Shown here in pieces: positions 32,401 through 44,858 of a stretch of DNA of 64,000 nt. A program made the position numbers and the translations under genes. The notes under the pieces were generated by a model. It did no database searches and was not told the DNA's origin. It saw only the letters and a program-made list of their open reading frames with translations. Source of the DNA: Nitzschia sp. pyKryTriq1 (taxonomy: Eukaryota > Bacillariophyta > Bacillariophyceae > Bacillariales > Bacillariaceae); assembly GCA_956465555.1 (NCBI GenBank), contig OY101117.1, positions 2,480,001 through 2,544,000 of the forward strand, read 5' to 3'. How positions within the stretch are numbered: the stretch's first letter is position 1; each line of letters opens with the position of its first letter.

Positions 32401-35400
32401 CTGATGCTGCTCGGTTGGTGCTAGGACTGGTGCTGTATCTGCCGAACACGAAAGAAGGCAGCACACTCGCGAAGCGAGCTTTTGACCAAATCATCCGCCT
32501 TTGCGATCCTAGCCGCCTCGGATCTACCTTGACACAGATTGCAAACTGTGGACTTATCTGGAGTATCACAAACCCAAGAGAATTCGCTTCGATTATCGAC
32601 GACACAACGCATCCGCTGTACACCAGGTTCACGCTCTTGCTTCGAAGAATTGCCGCTTTCAGCATGTCATACAGCGATTTTGTGTCAATAATCCGAAGCA
32701 TTGCAGGACCTCTCCTAAAAGATGCCAAAGCGGACTCAAGAATAAGGTTACCAGTGATTAGTTCGTCGATACGGCAACAGCCGCTTAACAAGATCGAGGA
32801 TGTGCAGTCGGAAGAGTTCAAAGAAAGAGATGCCGATTTTTGCAGGAGACTTGAGTCACTGTGTGCTGTTGCAGAGCGTGGAGAGAGGGTGCCTTACACG
32901 ACCCTTGGCGGTGATTCAATCAACACGCTTTCAGTCCTGCTTCATAAAACCAAGGTGGAGGATCGGTTGTACAAGGCAGCAGAAGATGGTAGATTGAATT
33001 TTCTTGAGGTGGACTGCTTAGATTCATCTGCGCTGAAACCCGGGGGCTTTTTATCAGCCGGTGTAGCGGCGTCTGGGTCCGCTGGAGGTGAGAGAATATG
33101 GACACCCATGGCAACAAACGGGTTCACATTCTCGGTGTGGTTTCGATTTCCCAAACCAAAGGACGACAGTCGTGAAGGAAATATCTATCTATTTGATTTA
33201 TCGAACCCCTCGGTGTCAACAAGTGATGGCAGCCACGCGCCTCAAAACCCCATATTCCTCTCTCTTTGGTACGATCTCAGAAACCAACGATTCAATGTTC
33301 TATCGTCTACATCTACCCGCGGCGAACCGACATGTTTTCCAGTCTCGCCACTTGTCCCGACTGTTTGGCATCACGCTCTACTCACCTACACCCCGACGAA
33401 GAGAACAATGATGGGCCGAAAATCTGTGTTCATGATGTATGTTGACGGTCGTCCTCTTGAAGCCGAAGTGAAGATCGAAAGTGTTAATATTGCTCCGAAT
33501 GCGAAGTTGACGATAGGTGCTCCGAATCCCGCCGTCGCTGTCAGCGGGGTTGTCCGCGGGATGATTCCTATCTGGGAACTTGGTCCAACAATATTGCTGT
33601 CAACAGTTCTCATGGAACTTGATGCGACTGCGATTTTTGTTCATGGTCCCGACTTTCAAGGGTTATTCTGGGGTGACCGGCCACAGCGGCTTTCCCTGTC
33701 GGCGACCGGAAGCGCGGCCTTTGCTTTGCTAGCTGAAACGGGAGAACCCGGCAGTGTAGCGAGCGCGCTGCGTCGTCGGGATATCTCGAGACTTGAAGCA
33801 GCTGGCACCGTGTCACGTGAAATGGGGCTGGGCGGAGGCAGCGACGTTGACAACGACTCGCTTGCATCCCTTGGGCTTTTGTGTACAGTCCCACCGGATA
33901 CAGTACTGTTTGCGTATCGAGCTGCCACCTGTAGCAGCAATGGGCCGCCAGCGCCCCAGGAATCATCACATTCGAGAAAGCGCATTTGGTCTGGAAAGCT
34001 GATCAACATGGCCCGAATGAATGCCAGCAACGAATTTGTCTCGACTGATGCCGCTGTCTATGGAAAGGCTGGCGTGGTCAACCCGCGATGTTTCGCCGAC
34101 AGCGTGCAGTGGGCGGGCGGCCCTGAAATGCTGATGCCGCTAATTTATGCCGCTACATCATCAAAAAGTCTCTCACTTGCGATGCGTTTGATTAGGGCAA
34201 GTACCAATCGGCATCCTCCAAATTTGGAAGCGATGCAAAGTGGTGGAGGATTTCAAATGCTGGCAGTTCTTATCCAAGGAAAGAAGTTCGTCGACGAGAA
34301 AGTGCTTGATCAATCATTTGCATATGCTGTGCATGGCTTCGTTCCTGCTGCAATCGAAGAATCGGCGGTGGGCCCCGGGAGTGTGCCAGCTCCTACGATT
34401 CCACCCAATGCCGACTTTTGGGTCTTCTCAGATCTTGATGCAATGAAGCAGCTGCTTTTGAATCATCAGGTATGGGATCTACGCAGCTCAGGCCCGGAGC
34501 TTCCGCTCCGACTCGTAACCTTCATGAATGGTCTCGTTGGACAAAAATCTGTACACAAAGCTTTCAACTCCAGGCGTTTGCACCTTGTTGGTGTCGTCCG
34601 GTGGACGTTACACCTTATGGTCGAGGCAGCAGAGTTGTATTCTATTAACGAGGCGAGCAGGCGAGCCGGAAGACAAAGATCGAACTCCGATGACGATGAA
34701 CTCATGCCAGAGAAATTTGTCAACGTGAATACTGGGCTATGGTATTCCGAAGCGCCTTACGCAGACGCGGTTGCGGTAGGAGGGGATCCCGACAATCCAC
34801 TCTTACAGGCATGCAAGACTCTCCTCCGCCGCGTTCTTACATTTATGCTTACTCCTGGTGATCTTGATGCGATTGCCGAGACAACGATGCATACTATCAA
34901 TGTAGGAGGTAGCATTTCAAGGAACCCAGGGGGGAAGGCCGATGAAAAAGGTGGAGCAGATGAACCAGTGCGGCTTTTCCCCGGCCCGGTCACGCGTGTT
35001 TACCTTGTGAGACTCGTCGAGGAATTAATCGTTGATGGCGTGAATGAAATCATAGCAAGTGGAGCTGAAAGGAGAGTGGACACTGATCCAAACAGACCTG
35101 ACGGTGCGCAGCCTCACGCAGGTGGCATCGCAAATCCAAACCAATCCTACCTTTCATTGGCGATGCTTGGTGGGAAGGCAGAAGAGGGTCAGGTTCACGC
35201 GAAACACCAACAAGCGCAGAACTTCCTCTCAGCCTTCGCTAGCGTCTTTACGCCCGCATGGTTTGCTGCGTTGTTGGAGGGCTGCAACGAAGAAGCGTCC
35301 ACTTCTGCTGTTCTTCGACTTATGGTTTTGATGCTCCAAGCGTCGCCTGCGTTTGCGGCAAGATTTGAAAGACAAGGCGGCTTCGCACCCCTGGTTTTGA

Positions 35401-38400
35401 GCATACCCAAATTCTCCACATGTCCCAGCGTTGCTATTTCACTTCTGAGCCAACTTTTCCATGTGTCCATTTTGCATCTACCATGCTTCTCGATTCTAGA
35501 TGCCGGTCAATTGAACGAAGTTTTTGAATCCGAGAGAGATCTGTCAGAGATCATGTCGAAGATGTACGTTCAGACAGATTCACACGTGAAATCGGAACCA
35601 TCTTCTGGAATATTCGCTCTCTTGGCGGAGTGTTTAAGTCGAAACATTCAGCTCTCGCCCTTTGCCAATGAGTTGGGCAAGAAAGCCCGCCAGACAAATG
35701 TCGCAATCTTGGAACTTCTTCAGCATCGTCACAATCTGTCGCCCGCATTCCAAGAGTTTTGTCGTTCACCAGACTTCGTTGAACCTTTAGCGCAGACACT
35801 CTGTTTGATATACGACGAGAGACTACAAAAGCTTCAAGAAGTGAACAAGACAGGTCTCGCCATACGTTCAGACAAAAGGACTTCGAGGCGTGGAAGTTTG
35901 GCGGAAGTTCCCACTGGGGTCAGCCCGATGGAGAGATTCATAGGGGAGAATGAAGATGTGGTGGCGACTGGAGCAGGAATGATTCAGCTGCTTCGAATGA
36001 TAATTTCGTCAGCCGTGATGTCTGGTCCAGTAGCGCCCCCGCTTGTTTACTCTCTATTTTGTTCCTTTCCTATCCATGCCACTTCGGACCAGGTAGAAGC
36101 GTACCAGTTGGTCCTCCTTGATCTCTGTCGATCAACAATCGAGGAAGCCACTGATCTCGGTGATGCTGGTGCTCTGGCCAGTAGCATTGGAGTTGTTTCC
36201 GTTCTTGTCGACTGCATGATGAGAGGTTTTTTCACATCTGAAGCAGCGCTCCAATCTGTCAGTATGTCCTTGTTGATTCTAAAAAATCTCACCTCAAATG
36301 AATCGGCTGCCGCAGCCAATATTGGGAACTCTGAGCTGAGCATGATGACTGCCGATTCCGCACATATTGCGCGAATTGCCTGCATTAGTGGTTTGAGGCG
36401 CAGTCGCCCTCTTGAAGAAGGTGATCCAGGTGATAAAGATCTGCAAGAGGCAGTATCCAAGCTTATCGCAAATAACATCAACCTTCTAATGATCGTCCCG
36501 AAAAGTGCCGGTTTTGCCGGCCGAAGGTCCACAAGTTTGCATCCTGCTCCAGCAGCGAATTCCAAGAATTATCCTCTCTGGTTATCTGCTTCCCTATCGC
36601 GGTGTTTACCCGAAAAGGATGACTTTCTTTATCCCGATCTGAGCGAGACTGAAGAACCTCTCGGCCTTTTTGTGACAAGCTTAATGGTGGAGGTAGCGCA
36701 CCTGCTCAATGACCAGCGAGATAGCGTGCGAGAGGCTGCGATTACAATTGTAGTGGCTCTTCTCCAGCAACAAAGGGGTATCATGTCTGGCTTGTTGATC
36801 AAGGAGTATCCACGTGGTGATAAGATGGAGACTCTTGATGTTATGAATCGCGGAGGGTTTGGCGCCCTGTTGGTTGCACATGAAGTGGCGATGAGCTCTC
36901 GCGGTGCATCAGTCAAGAAGAATTACGGCTCATTTTTTGAATGGTTCGAGAAACATGAAAAGGTCATCCAACAGGTATTCAGTGATATTCAGGAGCAGAG
37001 CTCGAAAATTTTTCCTGGCTTGGATCAAGGTGCTCCCACACCAAGTGAAGCAGTCGAGAATCAGCAGCAGCTGATGGTGATGAAAATGGCATCGTCAGAT
37101 GCATCTGATCGGACTATTGTTGGAGGATTGGAGAGGGCGGATCTGGTCAAGCGTTGTATCGACAGAACTGTCGAGAGTCACGTTCATTGGAAACGCCAAG
37201 GTTTCGATGATCTGGCTTCAGGTGCCATGCAATGGAAGTACATCCTTCGGAGGCTCAAGGGATCCTGCTCGATTTGGGAAGGTGGTCCAAAATACGAGCC
37301 GAGATCACTGATTTTCCGACACCAACAATTATATGCTAGTCTATTGGATTCAAATGAAAAAGTTGTTGTTGCTTTCAAAGACAACATGGAAGATGGGAAT
37401 GCTCGCGATTTGGTTACTCGATGGAAGCTTGACCTAACAGAGGGCTACGAACGGCAGCGTCGACGGTTATTTCCTAACTACGAATTCCACAGCCTTTACA
37501 ATGTGGACGAACACGACGATTTTGTGAACGACGAAACTGATGAAGACTTAACGTTTGACGTGGATGATAAAGGTCAGAGGCGAGTCGGTCGTAAATCCAT
37601 CATGACAGGAGCTGAGATTCCCGTAGGAAACGAAACCATCGGTTCTGACTTTTTCATTACCGATGGAATGGAGGCAACTGCTGCACTACTAAAGGACCTT
37701 AACTTGAAGAAAGTTGTGAAGAAGGAAGACGACGACGAATACCTCGACGACGCTGATGATGACATGCAGACAGAGGTGACTTCTATCACTGCAATCAGTT
37801 CCGTGGGAAGTGAGTCTGTGGGGCAAGAAGAAACGCTGATAGAGGAGGAGAAAGAACAAAGTGCTGAGCCAAAAAAGGATCAAAATCAAGTTGAGGAAGG
37901 AATGCTAGCTGAAGATAACGAGCACGAGAACGCATCAAGTTATGAACTTATCACGGGGTTGTTGCAGGCTGGCGATTGGCCCGAAGAATCTTATAACATT
38001 CGACGATGCACTGGCTTGGAAGTTCGAAAGGCGCTTCTTTTGTGGTGCCGTGACGCTATCTACGTAATCGATGGTTTCGAGCAAACCGAAGGAGAAGGCC
38101 TAGAAGGAAAAATCACTCGGGTTGAAAAGGAAGAATCATCCTACAACGTGAATCTGCGACCGAAGGATTTCAAGGTCTCAGAAGACGAGACTGATTCGGT
38201 CGCAGATAGTAGTATGGCCGAGGAAGGAAGCAAGGGCGGCGGGCAGAAGACTGCGAAGAAGAAATCGTCGAACGAAGTAACCTATCAACATCGAAGCCAA
38301 CGGATTGCCTTCAAGGATCTCTATTCAGTATTCAGAAGAAGATACCAGCTCCAACAGAGCGCTTTGGAATTTTATGATATCTACAACCATGGGACCCTGA

Positions 38401-40649
38401 TCGCGTTCTCCAATCACACGGAAAGAGAAGAAATTCTCTCAAAGGTTTTGTCAACACCTCTCCCCAACAGTATTTTTGGAACGACCTATGGGGCATCTAT
38501 CAACTACAAGAAATTCATGGCATCGTGGAAGTCAAAAATCGTTTCACAATGGGTGAACGGCAAGATGTCTAATTTTGACTTTTTGATGCACCTGAACTCC
38601 TTTGCAGGGCGAACTTACAATGATCTCACACAGTACCCTGTATTTCCTTGGGTCGTCGCCGACTACGAGAGTGAAGACCTCAATCTGAACGATCCGAAAA
38701 CGTTTCGGGACCTGTCAAAGCCGATGGGAGCGCTCGGTGCCCAGCGAGCTCAGCAGTTCCGCGATAGGTATGAAGCCCTTGAAAGCAATTACCTACACGA
38801 AGACGAGCCACCCCCGTTTCACTATGGCACACACTACTCTTGTGCAGCGTATGTCCTGTACTACTTGATGAGACTGGAGCCATTTTCCCGTCTCGCACTG
38901 ACGCTGCAGGGTGGAAAGTTCGATGTTGCGGATCGTCTCTTCCACAATATTGGTAGCAGCTGGAAAAGTGCGAGCGAGGAGAATCTCCAAGATGTACGAG
39001 AGGTTATTCCTGAATTTTATTACTTGCCCGACTTCTTAACAAACACGAACGGCTTCGATTTTGGCACGACGCAAAAGGGGAAGGCAGTGCACGACGTGAC
39101 TTTGCCGAAATGGGCTAAGGGCGATCCCAGTCGATTCATCCGTATAAATCGCCAAGCACTGGAGAGCGACTACGTCAGCAAGAATCTTCATACTTGGGTT
39201 GACCTAATTTTTGGTTGCAAGCAGCGAGGCGAGGAGGCCGTCGCGGCCTTGAATACCTTTGTGCACGTGACATACGAAGGCGAAGTCGATCTTGATTCCA
39301 TGACGGATCCTGTGCAGCGAGAATCGACGATTGCTCAGATCCAGAATTTCGGGCAAACCCCTAGTCGGCTGGAGCGAAGACCATTTCCGCAACGTGTCGT
39401 GTACTCCCCCTTGAAGCAGGAGAATATTGATTTTGGTGCGCTCTCCTACCTGGCTCCGCTGACGCCCCCATTTTGTGTGGTCGGGGCTCCTCATCGATGT
39501 CAAGTGAGACGCGTTTCTACTGAAGTCTGCAAAATGGGTCTATCGGGACAAAAATCAAAGGCTGTAGGTGACATGTGCCTTGTCAAGGGTCAACTGATTG
39601 GTGTCGGAAGAATGTGCGTACTGCACATTCCCAACAAGACATACCTTCGTTTTGGCCTACCGAACAATGGACTGAGCGTGCACGTCGCCTCAATGACTGC
39701 GCGCAATCGTGAACTGAACAAAATGCTGAGTGTCCACGACGGTCTGCATCGTGCAGAAGTCACCGTTGCCAAGCTGTCACTGGACGGTAGATGGATCGTG
39801 ACAGGCTCTATTGATTCGACCGTGCGAGTCTGGAAATACGAAAGCCCTACTGTGAAGCTGCGGGCCACTCTGTGCGGACACGGTGGCTGGAAGATCACAT
39901 GCCTCGATATTTCCACTGTGTTTGGAACGATCGTGACAGCTTGTGCCCAAGGGCGGGTGCTCGTATGGGATCTCGGCACTCTTACATTCATTCGACGCCT
40001 CGAACACAAATTTAAGGATGGAAAAGACACTTCGGCAGGACATGTCCAGGCTGCAAGTTCAGTATCCATCAATCACACGAATGGCAACATAGTCACATTG
40101 GTCGGTTCACACTTGAGCGTCTTCGATGTGAATGGGCGCCTACTCGGAACAGAAAATTCTTTGGGTGCACGCCCCACCTGTGCTGTTGCTACTGACTGCC
40201 CTGAATGGCAAGAGCATGGAATCGTTGCCGTGACGGGTCATGTGAATGGCGAAGTACGCTTCTGGAGCTTGAACTACGATACCGGTGATTTATCAGTTCG
40301 TGACTTGATGGTAGATATGGAACATCGCTGTGAAATTACCTCTCTCCGAGTGACAGGAGACAATCAAAATGCCCTGCTGGTGGGAGATTTGTCAGGCAAG
40401 ATGTCTATCTGCCGCACGGTCCAATTGGAAAACATGTCCGCGAAGGAAGTCGCGGAAGTGACGACGGAATTGCGGACTGGTCTTCCTAAGTACTCCGAGC
40501 AGTTTACGCGAGATCCGGGAGCTGAAATTCGTAGCGGCCTGGCCAATATTGCTCAGCAAGGTCTAGTCGTTGGAGACGATATTGCTTCCGGCATTCGAAG
40601 TCTGCTCCCTGGCCAAGTAGCGGGAACAGAAAATGAGACTACGCTTTGA
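29440..40649 (+). CDS. Giant BEACH-WD40 protein (LvsA/neurobeachin/ALFY-like)
   Basis: Two exons, 29440-29558 and 29672-40649; the 113-base intron (GTGAGT...ATATAG) restores SNSRSAAAPSS. 3,698 residues. Order: helical ARM-like N-terminal half; concanavalin-like domain (about 1188-1310, FTFSVWFRFPKP...HALLTYTP...MYVDGRPL); further helical repeats; acidic linker (about 2680-2790); PH-BEACH (about 2797-2964); BEACH (about 2979-3281, with NFDFLMHLNSFAGRTYNDLTQYPVFPWV and HYGTHYS); WD40 repeats (about 3356-3622). BEACH proteins are large cytoplasmic scaffolds in vesicle fusion/fission, autophagy and endolysosome biology. The second exon is almost 11 kb without an intron. Closest subfamily cannot be decided by eye; no FYVE domain was seen at the C-terminus. 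Confidence 0.93.
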
Positions 40650-40767
40650 ATCAATGCAGAATGGAGCAATATACCTTAGCCTAGCCCAAGAAAAAAACAA
40701 TGTGCAAACGTTTCATCGCCATCAAAATGTGGTATATTGTCTATTTGCAATTTTTACGAAGTAGTTT

Positions 40768-42048
40768 CTATTTTTTCTTCGGCGTCGTTGCTTCTTTTTT
40801 CAACTCTGTTGGTCTTTTACCATAGTATACTCCTTTCAAAACAATGTTCTCTGGATCTTCCAACATCTCGCAAACTGGATGCACCAACTTGCCATCTCGC
40901 TCCAAAAAGTCGCTCTCTTCAAGAACACGATCCGGCTCGTAACCCTCCGCCATGAATTCAATGGTGTTCTTGGTAATACATTCCACATATTCTCGTGGAA
41001 GCATCCATATTGTATTTCTGATTCGTTCTGACAGCTGGTGATGACTTGGAATCTCTCGTACCCGAACACAAGGGTCGAACGATGTCTTGGATGTGGGTGG
41101 TGTCGGTAATGAACTTGCCGCTTGATAGAAAGAAGAACCAGCATCATCCTTCTTCTTCTTTGCCAAAGCAGTTGTTCTCTTCCCATTCTTTTTAATCACA
41201 ACTTTGACTGGACGCACTGGAGGAGCTACATGATAACGAGCATCATCGCCATAGTCACCACCACACGACGACGATGACTCTTTATTGTGGATTTTTTCTT
41301 TTCTCAATGCCTCAGAAAGTACTAGAGTTTCGTCCTCTTTCCCATGATCATCCTTCAGCCAGGCGAAAGTTGTGGGAGACGGGCGCAAGGCACAAGGGGG
41401 ACTAGCAGTAGCAGCAGCAGTAGCAGCATCAACATTCGAAGCGACACTGTCATTGCAGCAGGGACAAGGACAACTCAGAGCACTGGCCATCGAGGAGGCC
41501 GAACAATCTACCACATGGGGGCTGGAACACCATTCAGATCTTGTCACCTTGTTTGGTTTCGGATGATCATGGTGCTGCAGTTCGTTATCCATACCGAGAC
41601 AGTGCAGGTACCTTGACCGAATTCTCCATCCATCGTCATCGCTCTCCTCAAGAAAAGGAGATTGATGATGTTGTTTCAGAAGAATAGAAGGCAATAGCAC
41701 TTCATTGTTGGAAATATGAGATGAATCGCAGGTGGTCGAGTGGTGCATCGGTATGCGGTGACTGGTGGAGGAAATGGTCGACGTCGACGTTGTTTCGTCT
41801 CCAGCATCCTCAGAATCATTTCCGGTTGGAGAAATTTGCCATGCATCACATTTTTCCTTTTCCGGAGGACCAAGACGCGAACCGTGCCTAACAACGTTGC
41901 CCGCCATAGAATCATTGTCTACTACTTCTTTTTCATGGTAGCCACTTCCAGATCGAGGCGCAGAATCAATATCCGTGGTCGATCGTTCCGACACCATGGA
42001 GGTCGACGAAAAGGTTGGATGTTCGATGATACTCTTGGAACGCGCCAT
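40768..42048 (-). CDS. Uncharacterised Ser-rich protein with conserved-looking C-terminal domain
   Basis: Single exon, 426 residues. I do not recognise the family. The first 300 residues are low-complexity, rich in Ser, His, Asp and short Ala runs, with no hydrophobic segment. The last 110 residues look folded: ELSERIRNTIWMLPREYVE followed by CITKNTIEFMAEGYEPDRVLE and DGKLVHPVCEML, then a basic Lys-rich end (RPTELKKEATTPKKK) that could be a nuclear signal. Basic KKKK clusters also occur near residue 290. Convergent with the BEACH gene, 118 bases between stops. A nuclear or regulatory role is a guess. Confidence 0.65.
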   Translation of the reverse strand: MARSKSIIEHPTFSSTSMVSERSTTDIDSAPRSGSGYHEKEVVDNDSMAGNVVRHGSRLGPPEKEKCDAWQISPTGNDSEDAGDETTSTSTISSTSHRIPMHHSTTCDSSHISNNEVLLPSILLKQHHQSPFLEESDDDGWRIRSRYLHCLGMDNELQHHDHPKPNKVTRSEWCSSPHVVDCSASSMASALSCPCPCCNDSVASNVDAATAAATASPPCALRPSPTTFAWLKDDHGKEDETLVLSEALRKEKIHNKESSSSCGGDYGDDARYHVAPPVRPVKVVIKKNGKRTTALAKKKKDDAGSSFYQAASSLPTPPTSKTSFDPCVRVREIPSHHQLSERIRNTIWMLPREYVECITKNTIEFMAEGYEPDRVLEESDFLERDGKLVHPVCEMLEDPENIVLKGVYYGKRPTELKKEATTPKKK

Positions 42049-42592
42049 CGTGACTTTGAATTGCTGTATGATCTGGATGAAAAGAGTGTTGTGTGATTTG
42101 TTTTATTTTGCAAGTGCACCAGCATGCAGACGGATGCGGTTCTGGTTTTATGGTTCCAGTACTCGTATCATATCATCATCATTGTCATGTCCTTATATCA
42201 TTCAGCAGTCTACCACATGTACTCTGGTACTAGTAGTTCTCAGTCCCGTTCGCAAATGCAAGGATCGAGGCTTCTTATTCGCTCGTGTGAAAGACGTCGG
42301 ACTGCGACACTGACTGGGCGGAGTTTCAAAAACACGGTAAAATGGCGTTAAATTGCCGGCCGGCTTGCATCTTCAACCTTCCGCCCTCACTCAGGACTGG
42401 CAATTGGGGACTGATTGCTGGAGGTGTGGTGATTCTTCTCGTCGGATTAAGTACCAGTACCTACCGGTATATAGTGCAAGAAGAGTATGGTCTACTTTAG
42501 ACCATGAATAGCTACTCGAGCAGCACCTTTTCGACGTCGCAGGATCTATCTTTACTATTGGTAGAAGACTCTCAATTCTACTAGTAGACCTA
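42049..42592. other. Intergenic, no gene seen
   Basis: Short region upstream of the Ser-rich gene (-) and downstream of the amine oxidase (-). It carries the usual GTACCAGTACCTACCGGTA word near 42450 and CTACTAGTAGACC near 42577. Nothing else identifiable. Confidence 0.5.
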
Positions 42593-44473
42593 CTAGAGGA
42601 ACCTCGACTTTATTTCTTTGGCAGCTCGAATGCCGGTTTCCATGGCCGCTTGTGCTGTACAGCAAGCATTTGTATTCGTAGCTTCTCCAGCAAAGAAGAC
42701 ATGCCCATCCATTATGGGTTCGGCCAACGCATGTAGATCCTCTCCCGTTTTCATTCCAATTTTCGGAAACATATACCCTCCTTGCACGTACGGAAAATCT
42801 TCTTTCCAATCGACAAGTAGGGTTTCATCTTGAAGAAATTCTTTCTCTAGTTCCTCGAGTGGAAGTTTCAGCATGGTAGAAAGTTGCTGTAGCATGATTC
42901 GCCCGGCATAATATTCTCGTCGACGCAAAGAAGTTTTGCCCACCGACTTGTTTCCTGCTTCTTCTTCTTCTTCTTCTTGCTTCTGCTGTATCTCTCGTTG
43001 TATTTGTTCCATCAGTTGATCGGCGGATGTTGATACTAAGTACCCCACAATAACATAATAGTTCTCTCCCAATTGCCGAATCCAGATCTCGGGTATAGGT
43101 TGTCCAGCCGCAATGATGGATTGTACATTGTTTGGCCAGAAACAAGACACTCTTTGAAACGAACAACACACCTTGACGACACGATCGGCAAATCCAATGC
43201 GTCCCAAGGCATCCCGTTTGGCTGCCGGCAAGTCCCGTCCATCGTCAAAGATTTGAGACAATCGTGTGGGAGGGACAGTCACGACGACGGCATCAGCAAG
43301 AAGAAAATGGGATGACGACGACGATGACTCGTCGGCATCTTCATGAGTACTATTTTCGTGTTGCTCATCGTTCGACGATGACGAGTATTGCACCTGGATC
43401 GTAGTCCTGCCCTCGCCAGTGTTTTGTGTGGGTAGTATGCGTTGGACAGGAGTACTCAATCTTAGTTCGAATCGGGGACGATGACTCTTCTCTGTGTTGT
43501 ATTCTTGTATTTCTTGCAACATGGCATCCACCACTCGATGTAAACCAAAAAGGGGCCGAAAATCGCCCTCGATTTCGTTCGTTTCCCAGTAGTGCTCAAA
43601 TCTCATTAGTTGCCGAATGGAAAGTTGATGGAGGTCACAGCACCCAGCCGTATTTCCATATCCTGCCACGCAAAGTTGCAGCAGCGAGTCGCTTAGAGGG
43701 ATGATTTGTTCATCACGGACCAAAGCATCCGCCACAGAAGTAGTATCGGAATACTGATCGTACTTGGTAGGATCAAAAATGGCCTCCAAGGCGTCAGCGA
43801 GTGGTTGGACTTTGGGATCATTGTACATGAGTAGTTCGTCATCCATGTAGTACATTCCGAACTTTCCGTGAGATGTGGGATTCTCCTCGGGTCCACCATC
43901 CGCATGCGACAAAATAAAATAGGGCTCCAAGCCTTCGTACTCGAACAGCTCGTCCTTGACTTCTTTGCTGGTGTTGGTGGTCGTCGCCGTCTCCGTCGTC
44001 GCCCTCGTGGGCAAAAGTCCCCGCTGCTGGTAGTCACGAATCATATCCCACAGGACATGATCCCGCCCATGTATGAATTCGGCTCCCGCATCCAAGTAGT
44101 ACAGGTGGTTCTTGCTATTTTTATCTTCTGTGCCATGACGGTTGGTTGGTATTTTTTGGATACGGCCCCCCACGCGATCGGTCGCTTCGATCACTGTGAC
44201 ATGCACAACCTGTTCTTGTTCTTCTCCACCACGACTGCTGGTCGCCATATTCGTACTCAATAGTAATTCTCGAGCACAGCTCAACCCGGCAATCCCCGCA
44301 CCCACAATGGCGATGTGAAGTGGCTGCTTGACACTGCTACTACTGCTACTGCTACAAGCAGCAGTGTCATCAGGTGATCGACAATCCTCGTTCTGGGTCG
44401 TCGTCATAATACTGTAGGAAAATACACGATAAAAGAAATGAACAAATTGAAAATAATGATGTTGCTTGTTCAT
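42593..44473 (-). CDS. Flavin amine oxidase (polyamine oxidase-like)
   Basis: Single exon, 626 residues from the first ATG (44473); a second ATG at 44407 would remove 22 aromatic-rich residues and may be the true start. FAD-binding Rossmann motif IAIVGAGIAGLSCARELL (about residue 53), RVGGRI, DAGAEFIHG, and the C-terminal FAD contact HVFFAGEATN near 591 followed by AAMETGIRAAKEI define the family. Such enzymes oxidise polyamines or, with extra domains, histone methyl-lysine; no SWIRM or tower domain is seen, so polyamine oxidase is preferred. Ser- and Glu-rich insertions (SSSSS, QQKQEEEEEEAG) are present. The last residues KSRFL are not a typical peroxisome signal. Confidence 0.88.
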   Translation of the reverse strand: MNKQHHYFQFVHFFYRVFSYSIMTTTQNEDCRSPDDTAACSSSSSSSVKQPLHIAIVGAGIAGLSCARELLLSTNMATSSRGGEEQEQVVHVTVIEATDRVGGRIQKIPTNRHGTEDKNSKNHLYYLDAGAEFIHGRDHVLWDMIRDYQQRGLLPTRATTETATTTNTSKEVKDELFEYEGLEPYFILSHADGGPEENPTSHGKFGMYYMDDELLMYNDPKVQPLADALEAIFDPTKYDQYSDTTSVADALVRDEQIIPLSDSLLQLCVAGYGNTAGCCDLHQLSIRQLMRFEHYWETNEIEGDFRPLFGLHRVVDAMLQEIQEYNTEKSHRPRFELRLSTPVQRILPTQNTGEGRTTIQVQYSSSSNDEQHENSTHEDADESSSSSSHFLLADAVVVTVPPTRLSQIFDDGRDLPAAKRDALGRIGFADRVVKVCCSFQRVSCFWPNNVQSIIAAGQPIPEIWIRQLGENYYVIVGYLVSTSADQLMEQIQREIQQKQEEEEEEAGNKSVGKTSLRRREYYAGRIMLQQLSTMLKLPLEELEKEFLQDETLLVDWKEDFPYVQGGYMFPKIGMKTGEDLHALAEPIMDGHVFFAGEATNTNACCTAQAAMETGIRAAKEIKSRFL

Positions 44474-44858
44474 TCTCGCTTCTCGCAGCTTTGGCCTTCG
44501 TAATTTTTTGGCGCAGGCGCGGATACCCGGGCCGATACTACCAGCACGAGTACCAGGTACCTGGTACCAATACTGTACGGACTACTGATGGACTGAATCA
44601 GACTACTTGGAATGGAATGGAATGGAATTAGGACGGGGGGCTCAGACAAGAATGGAACCGCGTGACCGGTACAAGTAGAAGTACCGGTAGTGACATACGT
44701 TATACGTTGTTGATGATGACTTCGATCTTTAGTCAGTAAAAGATCAAAGATCAAGAATCATCATTCATCATCATCGTCGTCGCATCATCATCAAACTGGC
44801 ATCACCATTTAGAAATGCAGGAATAACATCACAAGCACCCAGGTTATAAACTATCAAA
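44474..44858. other. Divergent promoter region
   Basis: 385 bases between the amine oxidase (-) and the secreted PT-repeat gene (+). Contains GTACCAGGTACCTGGTACC (about 44550) and GTGACCGGTACAAG (about 44660) words, a GGAATGGAATGGAATGGAA run at about 44610, and CATCATCATCGTC repeats before the gene start. Confidence 0.5.
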
